The notes: generated by a model not told the origin, from the sequence alone. DNA of 58,306 bases from W2P13-069 sp963590525 (GCA_963590525.1 CAVAPV010000005.1:1-58306); one strand, 5' to 3'. Positions 19,621-27,747 are shown, numbered from the stretch's first letter. Translations and numbers: made by a program.

Positions 19621-19884
19621 ATGTCCGGGGATGCGACAACGCTGAAAATACCAGTGTCTTTGAGGCTTCCGCGCGATGTGGTGGAGGCGGTTGACTCGTA
19701 TGCGCACGATCATTCGCTTACAAAGACGGACGCATACGAGCACTTCCTCCGACTCGCCATCTCAAGCAAAAACAGCAGCGATAACTCGTCTTCTGCTGCA
19801 GCGCTTTCGCAAAAGCTCGACGAGGTTCTCTTTATTCTCAATACATGGGATGATGCAGACGAGCACCGTAAGGCCATGCGCTAA
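19621..19884 (+). CDS. small ribbon-helix-helix (CopG/Arc-like) DNA-binding protein
   Basis: 87 residues. Residues 8-46 fit a ribbon-helix-helix fold: a short strand LKIPVSLRLP, then two helices ending in DAYEHFLRLAI. The C-terminal half is polar and then helical (QKLDEVLFILNTW), perhaps a dimer or partner contact. AGAGG lies upstream of the ATG, and a perfect 18-bp palindrome sits 40 bp before it. Antitoxins of this size are usually followed by a toxin gene, but the next 138 bp hold no convincing gene and the rlmH operon converges. It could be an orphan antitoxin, a plasmid-type repressor remnant or a stand-alone regulator. Identity from fold pattern only. Confidence 0.75.
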   Translation: MSGDATTLKIPVSLRLPRDVVEAVDSYAHDHSLTKTDAYEHFLRLAISSKNSSDNSSSAAALSQKLDEVLFILNTWDDADEHRKAMR

Positions 19885-20022
19885 AACAGCGCATGGAACA
19901 AGCAATTTGCAGATGATATGGGCATAAGCCTCTCGTAAAGGCGCAGGGCCGCATGCGCCCCGCTGATACCGGTGCTGGCATCGAGGCCGCTGCCGGCGCC
20001 GACGTCAGGGTCAACGACAGCG

Positions 20023-20502
20023 CTACTTGTGATACGGCTCACCACGGCTGATTTTGAACGCGCGGTAAATCTGCTCCAAAAGCACGACACGCGCAAGATT
20101 ATGCGGCAAGGTGATAGGGCCAAAGCTAAACGTCTCGTCAGCGCGTTTGCGCACGGCAGTATCGACCCCCGTCGACCCGCCGATGACAAAGGCAAGCTCG
20201 CTCGCGCCGCCAAGCGCCAGCTGGTCTAAATGCTTGGAGAGCTCGACACTGCTGCGCTGTTTGCCATCGATAGCCAACAGGATGCAGCGGGCGGTTGCAG
20301 GCACGGCCTTGAGGATATCGACTCCCTCTGCCTCCATCGCCTTGGCATCACCACCGCATTTGGCAGGGTCGCGATCGGGGACTTCGACCAACTTGAGTTG
20401 GCAGTAACCGCCCAGCCTCTTGGCGTACTCCGCCACCGCGTCCTTCCAAAAGCGCTCCTTGAGCTTGCCAACGCTCACAACGGTAACTTTGATTCCAGCC
20501 AT
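20023..20502 (-). CDS. rlmH: 23S rRNA pseudouridine-1915 N3-methyltransferase
   Basis: SPOUT-class methyltransferase that methylates pseudouridine 1915 in helix 69 of 23S rRNA using S-adenosylmethionine. The 159-residue length is exactly typical. Conserved segments are ELAFVIGGSTGVD (cofactor loop) and the family ending LPHNLARVVLLEQIYRAFKI followed by SRGEPYHK. The start at 20502 (MAGIKVTVVSVGKLKE) is chosen by homology; the ribosome-binding site is weak. It lies 11 bp after nth, forming the end of the tadA-nth-rlmH operon. Confidence 0.97.
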   Translation of the reverse strand: MAGIKVTVVSVGKLKERFWKDAVAEYAKRLGGYCQLKLVEVPDRDPAKCGGDAKAMEAEGVDILKAVPATARCILLAIDGKQRSSVELSKHLDQLALGGASELAFVIGGSTGVDTAVRKRADETFSFGPITLPHNLARVVLLEQIYRAFKISRGEPYHK

Positions 20503-20513
20503 GCTTGGATCCC

Positions 20514-21173
20514 TTACCTTCCCGCACTGGGGCAGATGTCTTGCAGCGGGCAGGTGCCGCAAAGCGGTTTCTTGGCATCGCACACATCGCGCCCAAACAA
20601 GACCCACTGATGATTGACCGGTCCCCACAGCTCGCGCGGGATAAGGTCGAGCAGCTGCTGCTCTACCTTGTTGGGGTCTGTCTCGCGCTTGGGCACGATG
20701 AGTCCCAGCTTATGGGCTATACGGTTGACGTGAGTATCCACGGCAATACCCTCGACCACGCCGTACACGTTGTTCATGACGATATTGGCAGTCTTGCGTC
20801 CCACGCCGGGAAGACTCTGCAAGCCCTCGTAGGTATCGGGTACCTCACCGCCAAAATCGGCCATGATCTTTTGCGCAGCGCCAATGCAGTTGCGCGCTTT
20901 GTTGCGAAAAAAGCCGATGCTGCGGATTACATCTTCGACCTCGTGCACGCTCGCCTGCGCCATGCTCTGCGGATCTGGCCAGCACGAGAACAGCTCGGGC
21001 GTCACCTTGTTGACGTTGGCGTCTGTCGTCTGCGCGCTTAAGGCAACGCAGATAACGCACTCGAAAGCGTTCTTAAAGTGCAGCGCACACTCGGCATCAG
21101 GGTAAAGGCCGTCCATGCGATGGCAGACCTCGATGACGCGCGCACGGCGCGACGCTTTGCTCTCCTGCGGCAT
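20514..21173 (-). CDS. nth: endonuclease III
   Basis: Bifunctional DNA glycosylase/AP lyase that removes oxidised pyrimidines. 219 residues, normal length. The helix-hairpin-helix is LQSLPGVGRKTANIV, with catalytic K127, and the catalytic Asp is D146 (VDTHV). The 4Fe-4S cluster ligands are C198-x6-C205-x2-C208-x5-C214, all present. ATG at 21173 begins 1 nt after the tadA stop codon, so translation is coupled; a much longer open frame upstream is only the shadow of tadA. Its product completes a repair set with uvrA and mfd in this window. Confidence 0.97.
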   Translation of the reverse strand: MPQESKASRRARVIEVCHRMDGLYPDAECALHFKNAFECVICVALSAQTTDANVNKVTPELFSCWPDPQSMAQASVHEVEDVIRSIGFFRNKARNCIGAAQKIMADFGGEVPDTYEGLQSLPGVGRKTANIVMNNVYGVVEGIAVDTHVNRIAHKLGLIVPKRETDPNKVEQQLLDLIPRELWGPVNHQWVLFGRDVCDAKKPLCGTCPLQDICPSAGR

Positions 21174-21174
21174 G

Positions 21175-21741
21175 TTATTGCCCCACCTCTCCGATCTCCG
21201 CCAAAGCAGCGCGCTTATCGGCCTTGCGATTTTGCTCCTTGCGCTTTGCGCGCAGCTCCTTGAAAAACGCTTTGAGTTGTTGCTGGCACTCATCTTGCAA
21301 AACACCAGCAGCAACCTCGAACTGATGGTTGAGGCGCTCGTCGGCATGGATGCTGTAAAGTGTGCCCAAGGCCCCGGCCTTTTGGTCGCTTGCGCCGTAA
21401 ACGCAACGGTCGATGCGCGCTTGGTGCATAAGCCCCGCGCACATAACGCAAGGTTCAAGCGTCACATACACTGTGCAGCCGCTTAAACGCCAGCGGCCCA
21501 GCTTTTGCGAAGCAGCCTTCATCGCCATGAACTCTGCATGGCCCGCAGGGTCTTGGTCTGTCTCGCGACGGTTGAAAGCCGTGGCGATAACCCGCGGCTC
21601 ATCAAGCACGCGCCTGCGCGTGGCAAGATCAACAGGGTCGTAGACGACCACGGCGCCGATGGGGATCTCTCCCAACGCAGCTGCCTGCTGGGCCTGCTTG
21701 ATGGCCATGCGCATGTAATGGATGTCTTGCTCTGGAGTCAT
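21175..21741 (-). CDS. tadA: tRNA-specific adenosine deaminase
   Basis: Converts A34 to inosine in tRNA-Arg(ACG). Zinc and catalytic residues are in GHAEFMAM (H68, E70) and PCVMCAG (C98, C101). Residues 34-50 form an insertion relative to the compact E. coli protein (a Arg/Asp-rich loop before VIATAFNRRE). Two ATGs are possible, 21750 and 21741. TATAAT (21754-21749 on the minus strand) overlaps the first and stands 7 nt before the second, and no Shine-Dalgarno is visible, so 21741 with a leaderless mRNA is preferred. First gene of the tadA-nth-rlmH operon. Confidence 0.95.
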   Translation of the reverse strand: MTPEQDIHYMRMAIKQAQQAAALGEIPIGAVVVYDPVDLATRRRVLDEPRVIATAFNRRETDQDPAGHAEFMAMKAASQKLGRWRLSGCTVYVTLEPCVMCAGLMHQARIDRCVYGASDQKAGALGTLYSIHADERLNHQFEVAAGVLQDECQQQLKAFFKELRAKRKEQNRKADKRAALAEIGEVGQ

Positions 21742-21825
21742 GAGGGACATTATACGAAGAGACGCAGGCAGAGAGGTCGCGCAAAAGACGAGGGAGCGTT
21801 CCCGATTCCTGCAAGCGCCATAAAC

Positions 21826-22167
21826 CTACCGGGAGAGCAATGCTCTCCCCTACGACGTTACGCAGCCGGCTGATTCTCGCAACACGTCGAATCCCGTGCA
21901 CCGTCGTCAGGAAAGCCTGCGAATCGCAGAGCAATCACGTCATTGGCAAGCAGCGATCCTTCGATACTTGCTAAGAGCCAGGTCATGTATGTCGTTGTTT
22001 GCAGCATTGACCCGCTGGTGCACGTAGGGGCTGGCATCGCCAGCCCGGTCGCGCTGATAAGCGCGACGTATCGAAGACGTGCCACCAGGGGCGCAAGGCT
22101 CTTGAGATGCCACGACGTCATGCCCCTCTCAAGCGCCAGAAACCTACCGGGAGAGCAATGCTCTCCC
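21826..22167. repeat. mosaic structured repeat, copy A
   Basis: The 509-bp gap between tadA and tRNA-Ser contains repeats and no gene. GGGAGAGCAATGCTCTCCC occurs at 21831-21849 and 22149-22167. The stretch 21954-22167 is about 85-90 percent identical by eye to 23359-23571. Within it lie hairpins at 22028-22046 (GGGCTGGC/GCCAGCCC) and 22048-22067 (GTCGCGCT/AGCGCGAC). The first ~85 bp (21826-21910) match 23548-23632. Confidence 0.8.
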
Positions 22168-22214
22168 CTGCCCGCACCCGCGAAGTTGGGAATGTCGCTG
22201 CAACGCAGCAAAAA

Positions 22215-22238
22215 GCCCCGCATCTTGCGATGCGGGGC
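22215..22238 (-). terminator. terminator of tRNA-Ser (and galU)
   Basis: GCCCCGCAT/ATGCGGGGC (9 bp, 6-nt loop), followed on the minus strand by five T. It begins 13 bp past the tRNA CCA end. Confidence 0.85.
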
Positions 22239-22250
22239 CTGCGAATCATA

Positions 22251-22341
22251 TGGCGGACGGATAGGGATTCGAACCCTAGGAACGCTACAAACGCTCGGCG
22301 GTTTTCAAGACCGCTGCCTTAAACCACTCGGCCATCCGTCC
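22251..22341 (-). tRNA. tRNA-Ser(UGA)
   Basis: 91 nt on the minus strand, starting GGACGGATGGCCGAGTGG and ending CCGTCC-G-CCA with CCA encoded. The anticodon loop CTTGAAA gives anticodon UGA, and the variable arm is long, as in class II serine tRNAs. The T loop GGTTCGAATCC is present. It lies 29 bp downstream of galU on the same strand; a TACAAT at 22362-22357 could be its own -10. Confidence 0.96.
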
Positions 22342-22370
22342 AATAAAGCGGCTACCTATTGTAGCGGACT

Positions 22371-23225
22371 TTACGCAAAGTAATGACCCACGGTCTCCTT
22401 GAGATAGGCGGCGAGCTTGGGATCGCGCATCGCCAGGGCAACGTTGGTCTCAAGCCAGTTGGCGATCGTGCCAGAGTCAAAGCCCTGAGCAGGGTCGATC
22501 ACATAAGCGTAGACGTTCTCGGTTTGAAGCAGCTCCACGAGTGCATCGGTGAGTTGGATCTCGTTGCCGGCGCCGGGCTGCGTGGTCTTGAGCAGCTCCA
22601 TGACCTTGGGGCTCAAGAGATAGCGGCCAAAGATCGCCAGGTTGCTCGGCGCATCCTTGAGTGCTGGCTTTTCCACCATCTTCTTGATGCGCAGCGCTCC
22701 ATCGGGCTCCTCGACGCAGCCGACGATGCCAAAGCGATCCACCTGATCGTCGGCAACGGGAACCACGGCGATGACGCTGGCATTGGAATGCGCGGCGCTG
22801 ATCGTCTGCATGGCCGTGCAGATGTCGTTATCGGGGACGATGACATCGCCCAGCATGACCATGAACATATCGTCACCGGTCTTGGGGGCAGCCTGCAAGA
22901 CGGCGTGACCCAGGCCCAGCGCCTCCTCTTGGTACACGAAGCTCACAGGCAGATCGCCCGCCTCCTGCACGGCATCGGCGTACTTGTCTTTGCCGCGACG
23001 ACGCAGGTCATCGACGAGCTCGGGATTGGGGCTAAAGTGGTTCTCTATGGCCTGCTTGCCATGGCTGTTGACGATAACGACCTCATCGGCACCTGCGGCG
23101 AGGGCTTCCTCGACGATGTATTGCATCGTGGGTTTGTCGACGATGGGAAGCATCTCCTTGGGCTGCGCCTTGGTGGCAGGCAGAAAACGAGAGCCCAGAC
23201 CGGCGGCGGGGATAACGGCTTTCAT
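22371..23225 (-). CDS. galU: UTP-glucose-1-phosphate uridylyltransferase
   Basis: Makes UDP-glucose from UTP and glucose-1-phosphate for envelope glycans. The 284-residue length is typical. The nucleotide-binding start MKAVIPAAGLGSRFLPATKA is followed by PKEMLPIVDKP, and later by VYQEEALGLGHAV and GDVIVPD. The ATG at 23225 has AAGGAG upstream; an open extension to 23264 is not conserved. It lies directly upstream of tRNA-Ser and between two copies of the mosaic repeat. UDP-glucose supply fits the cell-wall gene content elsewhere in the window. Confidence 0.97.
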   Translation of the reverse strand: MKAVIPAAGLGSRFLPATKAQPKEMLPIVDKPTMQYIVEEALAAGADEVVIVNSHGKQAIENHFSPNPELVDDLRRRGKDKYADAVQEAGDLPVSFVYQEEALGLGHAVLQAAPKTGDDMFMVMLGDVIVPDNDICTAMQTISAAHSNASVIAVVPVADDQVDRFGIVGCVEEPDGALRIKKMVEKPALKDAPSNLAIFGRYLLSPKVMELLKTTQPGAGNEIQLTDALVELLQTENVYAYVIDPAQGFDSGTIANWLETNVALAMRDPKLAAYLKETVGHYFA

Positions 23226-23326
23226 GAAAATCTCCTTTGCATGAGATGAACAGGCAAAATGCACCCGCCCATTCTATCGCAGAGCACCAAGCAGCTGCTC
23301 AAACTCGCAAGCAACAGAGACCTACC

Positions 23327-23632
23327 GGGAGAGCAATGCTCTCCCCTACGTCGTTACGCGATCCTTCGATACTTGCTAAGAGCCAGGTCATGCATGCCGT
23401 TGCTTGCAGCACTGGATCGCTGGTGCACGTAGGGGCTGGCACCGCCAGCCCGATCGCGCTGATAAGCGCGACGCATTGAAGGCGTGCTGCCAGGTGCGCA
23501 AGGCTCTTGAGGTGCCACAACGTCATACCCTTCGCAAACGCAAAAACCAACCGGGAGAGCAATGCTCTCCCCTACATCGCTACGCAGCCGGCTGATTCTC
23601 GCAACACGTCGAGTCCTGCGCGTCGTCGTCTG
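23327..23632. repeat. mosaic structured repeat, copy B
   Basis: Part of a 700-bp stretch (23226-23925) without a credible intact gene. GGGAGAGCAATGCTCTCCC occurs at 23327-23345 and 23553-23571. 23359-23571 repeats 21954-22167 in direct orientation, and 23548-23632 repeats 21826-21910. Compared with copy A, the block after the first palindrome is missing between ACGTTACGC-like and GATCCTTCG, so the copies are mosaic. The two-hairpin core lies near 23433-23471. Confidence 0.8.
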
Positions 23633-23671
23633 AAAAACCAGCGAATCTACATGCGGCATCTTTGGGTCTGC

Positions 23672-23786
23672 TACGCCCCCTTCACGATAAGCTTCTTGCC
23701 GCCGTCTTTACTGGGCGCCCTTTGGAGAGCTGGATGGTGCTCACATCACCCGTAAAGCGCCGGCCCATCCCGTTATAAGTGATAAA
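23672..23786 (-). pseudogene. possible decayed gene fragment
   Basis: The minus strand encodes a short protein-like stretch including FTGDVSTIQLSKG. After an apparent +1 shift it continues as KDGGKKLIVKGA and a stop. This looks like the tail of a degraded surface-protein-like gene, but there is no intact start and I cannot name a parent. Low confidence. Confidence 0.25.
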
Positions 23787-23863
23787 AGCTGGGTGCCGCT
23801 TGCGGCATCGGTGGGAAAAGAACCCGCATACAAGATCCCCGCAAAACTCCTGGCAAGCACAAA

Positions 23864-23895
23864 AAGCGGGGCCTGCATCGCTGCAGACCCCGCTT
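23864..23895 (-). terminator. thrS terminator
   Basis: A long stem AAGCGGGGTCTGCAG... (minus strand) pairs with CAGGCCCCGCTT and is followed by TTTTTGTG, 30 bp after thrS. Strong intrinsic terminator. Confidence 0.85.
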
Positions 23896-23925
23896 CTGGT
23901 TTTGCGACGTTATATCGCCTGGGCC

Positions 23926-25854
23926 TTAGACCTGGGCATCGCCCAAGATCTTGGTGATCTCCTCGATAGACATGAGGCCCAAGTCGCCCTCGTGGCGCTC
24001 GCGCACAGACACCTGACCGTTTGCGATCTCCTGATCACCCATGACGAGCATGTAGGGAATCTTTTGCTGCTGCGCCTTGGCGATCTTGACGCGCATGGGC
24101 TCGTTTTGGCCGTAGATCTCTACGCGGCCGCCCACAGCCTCGAGCTTAGCCTTGAGCTCCTTGGCAGCGTCGTGATGACGGTCTGCGATGGGAACGATCA
24201 CGGCCTGCGTGGGGCTCAGCCACAGGGGCAAAGCGCCAGCGTAGTGCTCGATCAGGATGCCCAAGAAACGCTCGATAGAGCCAAAGAGCGCGCGATGCAG
24301 CATGAAGGGACGCGCCTCGGAGTTGTCTGCGGTGCGGTAGGTCATGTCAAAGCGCTCGGGCAGGTTGAAGTCCACCTGGATAGTGGAGCACTGCCAAGTG
24401 CGGCCGATGGCGTCTTTGACCTTGATGTCGATCTTGGGACCGTAGAAGGCGCCGTCGCCCTCGTTGATCTCGTACGGCAGGCCGCGGCGCTCGAGAGCCT
24501 TGCGCAAGGCGTCTGTGGCAAGCTCCCACATGTCGTCGGTGCCGATGGACTTCTCGGGGCGGGTAGAGATCTCTGCCTCGTAGTCAAAGCCAAACTCGCT
24601 CATGATGAAGTCTGCCGTGTCCAAGATGGCGCAGACCTCGTCGACCACCTGGTCGGGCGTGCAGAACACATGGGCATCGTCTTGCGTAAATCCGCGAGCG
24701 CGCATGAGGCCGTGCACAGCGCCGCTCATCTCATGGCGATACACCGTGCCAAACTCAAAGTAGCGCACCGGCAGGTCGCGGTAGGAGTGGATGTCGTTCT
24801 TGTAGAGGATCACGTGGCCCGGGCAGTTCATGGGTTTGACACCGTACTCCTGCAGACGAGGCTCCTCATCGGTGCCCTCGTTGATGTTGAAGAAGTACAT
24901 GTTCTCTTTGTAGTAGCCGTAGTGGCCAGAGGTCTTCCAGACATCGGACTTGTAGACGTGCGGGGTGATGACCTCCTCGTAGCCGCGCTTGTAGAGGTTC
25001 TTGCGCAGCCACTCCTGCATGAGGCGGATGATGCGCGCGCCCTTGGGCAGATACAGCGGTAAGCCAACGCCCGCGGCTTCGTCCATCATGTAGATGCCCA
25101 GCTCACGGCCCAGCTTGCGATGATCGCGCTTCTCGGCCTCCTCGAGGCGGGTCAGGTACTCCTTGAGGTCCTTCTTGCTAAACCAAGCGGTGCCGTAGAG
25201 GCGCTGCAGCATCTCGCGGTTGGCGTCGCCCTTCCAGTAGGCACCGGCGATCTTCATCATCTTGAAGCCCTTGGCGTCGATCTTGCCGGCGCTGGGAACA
25301 TGGGGGCCGCTGCACAAGTCGACAAAATCGCCATGGCGATAGATGGTGATGACGGTGTCGGCATCAAAGTCGTCGATGTGCTCGAGCTTGAAGCGCTGGT
25401 CTTTGAAGATCTCGCAGGCCTGCTCGCGCGTGACGACCTCGCGTACAAAGGGCTCGTCGGCCTTGATGATCTCGCGCATCTTGGACTCGATGGTCTCGAA
25501 GTCCTCTTGGTTGATAGAGCGGGAGAGCTCGAAGTCGTAGAAGAAGCCGTCGTCGGTCTGCGGGCCAAAGGCGATCTGTGCGCCGGGGAACAAAAGCTGC
25601 ACGGCCTCGGCCATGATATGTGCGCAGCTGTGGCGCATGATACCCAAGGCCTCTGGAGAGCGGCTGGTGATGATCTCTACTGCGTCGTCGTTTGCAACTT
25701 CTGCGGTCAAGTCGACGAGCTCGCCGTTGATCTTGCCGGCAAGGGCCGCCTTGGCAAGGCCGCTGCCGATGCTGGCTGCGACGTCTGCGACGGTTGCGCC
25801 CTGATCGAGCTCTTTGACCGAGCCATCGGGAAGCTTGACGTTGATGGTGCTCAT
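23926..25854 (-). CDS. thrS: threonyl-tRNA synthetase
   Basis: Class II synthetase charging tRNA-Thr; 642 residues, complete. The TGS domain (about 1-62) is followed by the editing domain (CSGPHVPSAGKIDAKGFK region), the catalytic core with MNCPGH, VYRHEMSG and RGFTQDDAHVF, and the C-terminal anticodon-binding domain. ATG at 25854 has AAAGGA upstream. The ~120-nt leader contains a strong hairpin and two hairpins that look like tRNA-Thr(UGU) anticodon arms, so translational autocontrol by ThrS, as known for E. coli thrS, is proposed. A strong terminator follows; single-gene unit. Confidence 0.98.
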   Translation of the reverse strand: MSTINVKLPDGSVKELDQGATVADVAASIGSGLAKAALAGKINGELVDLTAEVANDDAVEIITSRSPEALGIMRHSCAHIMAEAVQLLFPGAQIAFGPQTDDGFFYDFELSRSINQEDFETIESKMREIIKADEPFVREVVTREQACEIFKDQRFKLEHIDDFDADTVITIYRHGDFVDLCSGPHVPSAGKIDAKGFKMMKIAGAYWKGDANREMLQRLYGTAWFSKKDLKEYLTRLEEAEKRDHRKLGRELGIYMMDEAAGVGLPLYLPKGARIIRLMQEWLRKNLYKRGYEEVITPHVYKSDVWKTSGHYGYYKENMYFFNINEGTDEEPRLQEYGVKPMNCPGHVILYKNDIHSYRDLPVRYFEFGTVYRHEMSGAVHGLMRARGFTQDDAHVFCTPDQVVDEVCAILDTADFIMSEFGFDYEAEISTRPEKSIGTDDMWELATDALRKALERRGLPYEINEGDGAFYGPKIDIKVKDAIGRTWQCSTIQVDFNLPERFDMTYRTADNSEARPFMLHRALFGSIERFLGILIEHYAGALPLWLSPTQAVIVPIADRHHDAAKELKAKLEAVGGRVEIYGQNEPMRVKIAKAQQQKIPYMLVMGDQEIANGQVSVRERHEGDLGLMSIEEITKILGDAQV

Positions 25855-25875
25855 TGGGGTTCCTTTCTGCCCGTT

Positions 25876-25967
25876 CTCGGAAACAAACCGAGTGGGACTT
25901 ACATACAGGGCGGCTCGGAGACAGACCGAGTCGCTCGCTTACAAAACGCCGCGGTCATGCCGCGGCG
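25876..25967 (-). promoter_or_regulatory. thrS leader with two anticodon-arm-like hairpins
   Basis: Read on the minus strand after TATAAT (25986-25981): hairpin C (25967-25947, 8-bp CGCCGCGG/CCGCGGCG followed by TTTT), hairpin B (25930-25914, CTCGG-TCTGTCT-CCGAG) and hairpin A (25892-25876, CTCGG-TTTGTTT-CCGAG). B and A each have a 5-bp stem and a 7-nt loop with UGU at the three anticodon positions. Hairpin A ends 11 nt before the AAAGGA ribosome-binding site. No T-box consensus was seen. Confidence 0.6.
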
Positions 25968-26019
25968 GTGGTGCTGATGGATTATACGGCGCTTGCGCTT
26001 GGCGCAAAAGCCCAAAAGG

Positions 26020-26457
26020 CTACTTGGCCCTGCCTACGGGAGTGGTGCAGTAGGGGCAGATGGTCCAGTCGGGCTCGAGCACGCGCCCGCAGCGCGTGCA
26101 GACGTTGCGCAGCTGCTTGTGGCAGTGCGGGCAAGCGACAAAATCGCTTTGCGTAGGGTAGTTGCAGTGAGGGCAATGGCCGTACTCACCCAGCTGGCGG
26201 CGGGTAAGCTCGATCCCCAGGTCCTGCTCTTCTTGGTCTGCGTCTGTGAGAGCGGGACGCAGCAGGCAGTAGGCGATGAGGCCGGCAACGGGGATGATGG
26301 CGATGATGCCCCACATGATCCAGCTCGTATTGCGCGAACGCGCATCGCGGATAACCCAGATGATGCTGAGCAAATACACGACGATGACAAAGACGACACA
26401 GGCTGCCAAGACCATCTTGACGGGACCAGTCAAAAGCTGGTTAAGCATCTCGCTCAT
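26020..26457 (-). CDS. small membrane protein with C-terminal zinc ribbons
   Basis: 145 residues, family not named. Two hydrophobic helices (about 15-38 and 46-68) precede a cytosolic tail with four CxxC-type pairs: CPHC, CPHC, CTRC and CPYC (about residues 94-138), i.e. two zinc ribbons (double zinc-ribbon type). Such proteins are common next to unrelated genes in Gram-positives and may be membrane scaffolds or regulators. AGGGGA precedes the ATG. It lies 45 bp downstream of folC on the same strand, so cotranscription is possible. No catalytic residues seen. Confidence 0.8.
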   Translation of the reverse strand: MSEMLNQLLTGPVKMVLAACVVFVIVVYLLSIIWVIRDARSRNTSWIMWGIIAIIPVAGLIAYCLLRPALTDADQEEQDLGIELTRRQLGEYGHCPHCNYPTQSDFVACPHCHKQLRNVCTRCGRVLEPDWTICPYCTTPVGRAK

Positions 26458-26502
26458 TAAGCAATCCCCTAGCGTAAAAGGTGTAATAACCGCACCATGT
26501 TA

Positions 26503-27708
26503 TCACCTTTGTCCTGCAACGCAGCCCTTGACCTCGCCGGCGACGGTGATGGAGCCGGTGGCGATGACAGGCATTGCGGCAAGATCGTCTAAAGCCTGCG
26601 GGATGGTGGGGATAACGCGCACATCAGTGCAGCCTGCTTGGCGCACGATATCGGCCAGATCGGCTGCCGCGATAGCGCGGGGGCTTTGCGATTGCGTGCA
26701 GACGACATGCTCAAAACACGGCGCAAGCTCATGCACGACGCCTGTCACATCCTTGTCTGCCAGCACGCCCAAAAGCAGCGTTGGGCGCGACGAGCGCTGG
26801 GGGAACCGGCTCTTGACCTCGTCTGCCAAAACGCGAGCGCTCTGCGGGTTGTGGGCAGCATCGATAAGCAGCAGCGGTTGAGTGCGCAGCGTCTCAAAGC
26901 GGCCGGGAATCTGCAGCTGCTCCAAAGCAGCGCATGTGTCTTCGAGCGCGATGGGGCCCTCGAGCGCCTTGGCGGCGGCAAAGGCAACCGCTGCGTTTTG
27001 CCTTTGGTAGCTGGGCATATGGGCAACAGCCGGGGCAAAGAGCTCTGCCATCAAGGGGTCGACCTCGACGCACTGGGCGCCGGCGCTTGCTATCTGCTCG
27101 TCAAAAACCTCGCGTGCCGCAAGCTGCGGGGCAAGCACCGCCTTGCAGCCGGGTTTGATGATGGCGGCCTTCTCTGCCGCTATCTGCTCGACCGTATCGC
27201 CGAGTATATGCGTGTGGTCGAGCGCGATGCCGGTGATGACGGCGACCTTTGGCACGCATACGCTCGTCGCATCCCAGCGCCCGCCCAACCCGCACTCCAA
27301 AACAGCGACCTCGACGCCTTCGCGCGCAAAAAGCCATAAAGCGCCTGCAGTGAGCAGCTCGAACTCCGTAGCCTCGATACCGCAACGCGCAGCCGCATCG
27401 ATTGCCGCCTTAACGGCATCGGCAAACTGCTGGTCTGTCACCACGCATCCGTCGATCTCCATGCGCTCTGGATAGCGCACGAGCTCGGGGCTCGTATACA
27501 AGCCCACTTTGCGCCCCTGCCCACGCAAGATCGCGGCCGTCATGCGCGTGACAGAGGATTTGCCGTTGGTCCCCGCCACTTGGATGCAGGAATAAGCATC
27601 CTGAGGGTTGCCCATGTTGGCGCACATCTTGCGTATGGGCTCAAGGCTCGGGTCTATCCCAAACTTGAGAGCGCTCTCAAGCGCGTTGATCGACTGCTCG
27701 TAGTTCAC
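26503..27708 (-). CDS. folC: folylpolyglutamate synthase / dihydrofolate synthase
   Basis: Adds glutamate to folates, and perhaps to dihydropteroate, using ATP; Mur-ligase fold, 401 residues. The ATP loop is VAGTNGKSSVT near residue 45, with LECGLGGRWDATS and ITGIALDHTHILG in the central domain and LLIDAAHNPQSAR in the C-terminal domain, all hallmarks of FolC. The start is GTG at 27708 with AAGGAG upstream. Downstream lies the zinc-ribbon gene; upstream the htpG terminator. Other folate genes are absent, so mono- or bifunctionality cannot be decided. Confidence 0.94.
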   Translation of the reverse strand: MNYEQSINALESALKFGIDPSLEPIRKMCANMGNPQDAYSCIQVAGTNGKSSVTRMTAAILRGQGRKVGLYTSPELVRYPERMEIDGCVVTDQQFADAVKAAIDAAARCGIEATEFELLTAGALWLFAREGVEVAVLECGLGGRWDATSVCVPKVAVITGIALDHTHILGDTVEQIAAEKAAIIKPGCKAVLAPQLAAREVFDEQIASAGAQCVEVDPLMAELFAPAVAHMPSYQRQNAAVAFAAAKALEGPIALEDTCAALEQLQIPGRFETLRTQPLLLIDAAHNPQSARVLADEVKSRFPQRSSRPTLLLGVLADKDVTGVVHELAPCFEHVVCTQSQSPRAIAAADLADIVRQAGCTDVRVIPTIPQALDDLAAMPVIATGSITVAGEVKGCVAGQR

Positions 27709-27747
27709 GGCGCTTCTCCTTGCGTGTCTGCCGTCATCAATAAAAAA

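Noticed and set aside
19881..20213. Minus-strand 110-residue open frame between the RHH gene and rlmH
   Set aside because: It overlaps rlmH in another frame, lacks a ribosome-binding site and shows no recognisable family; the 138-bp gap 19885-20022 is treated as non-coding.
21791..21806. GGGAGCGTTCCC near tadA as another repeat copy
   Set aside because: Imperfect and lacking the conserved CCTAC tail and spacing of the repeat family.
25855..25990. T-box riboswitch before thrS
   Set aside because: The conserved T-box sequence (AGGGTGGNACCGCG) was not found and the leader is only about 120 nt.
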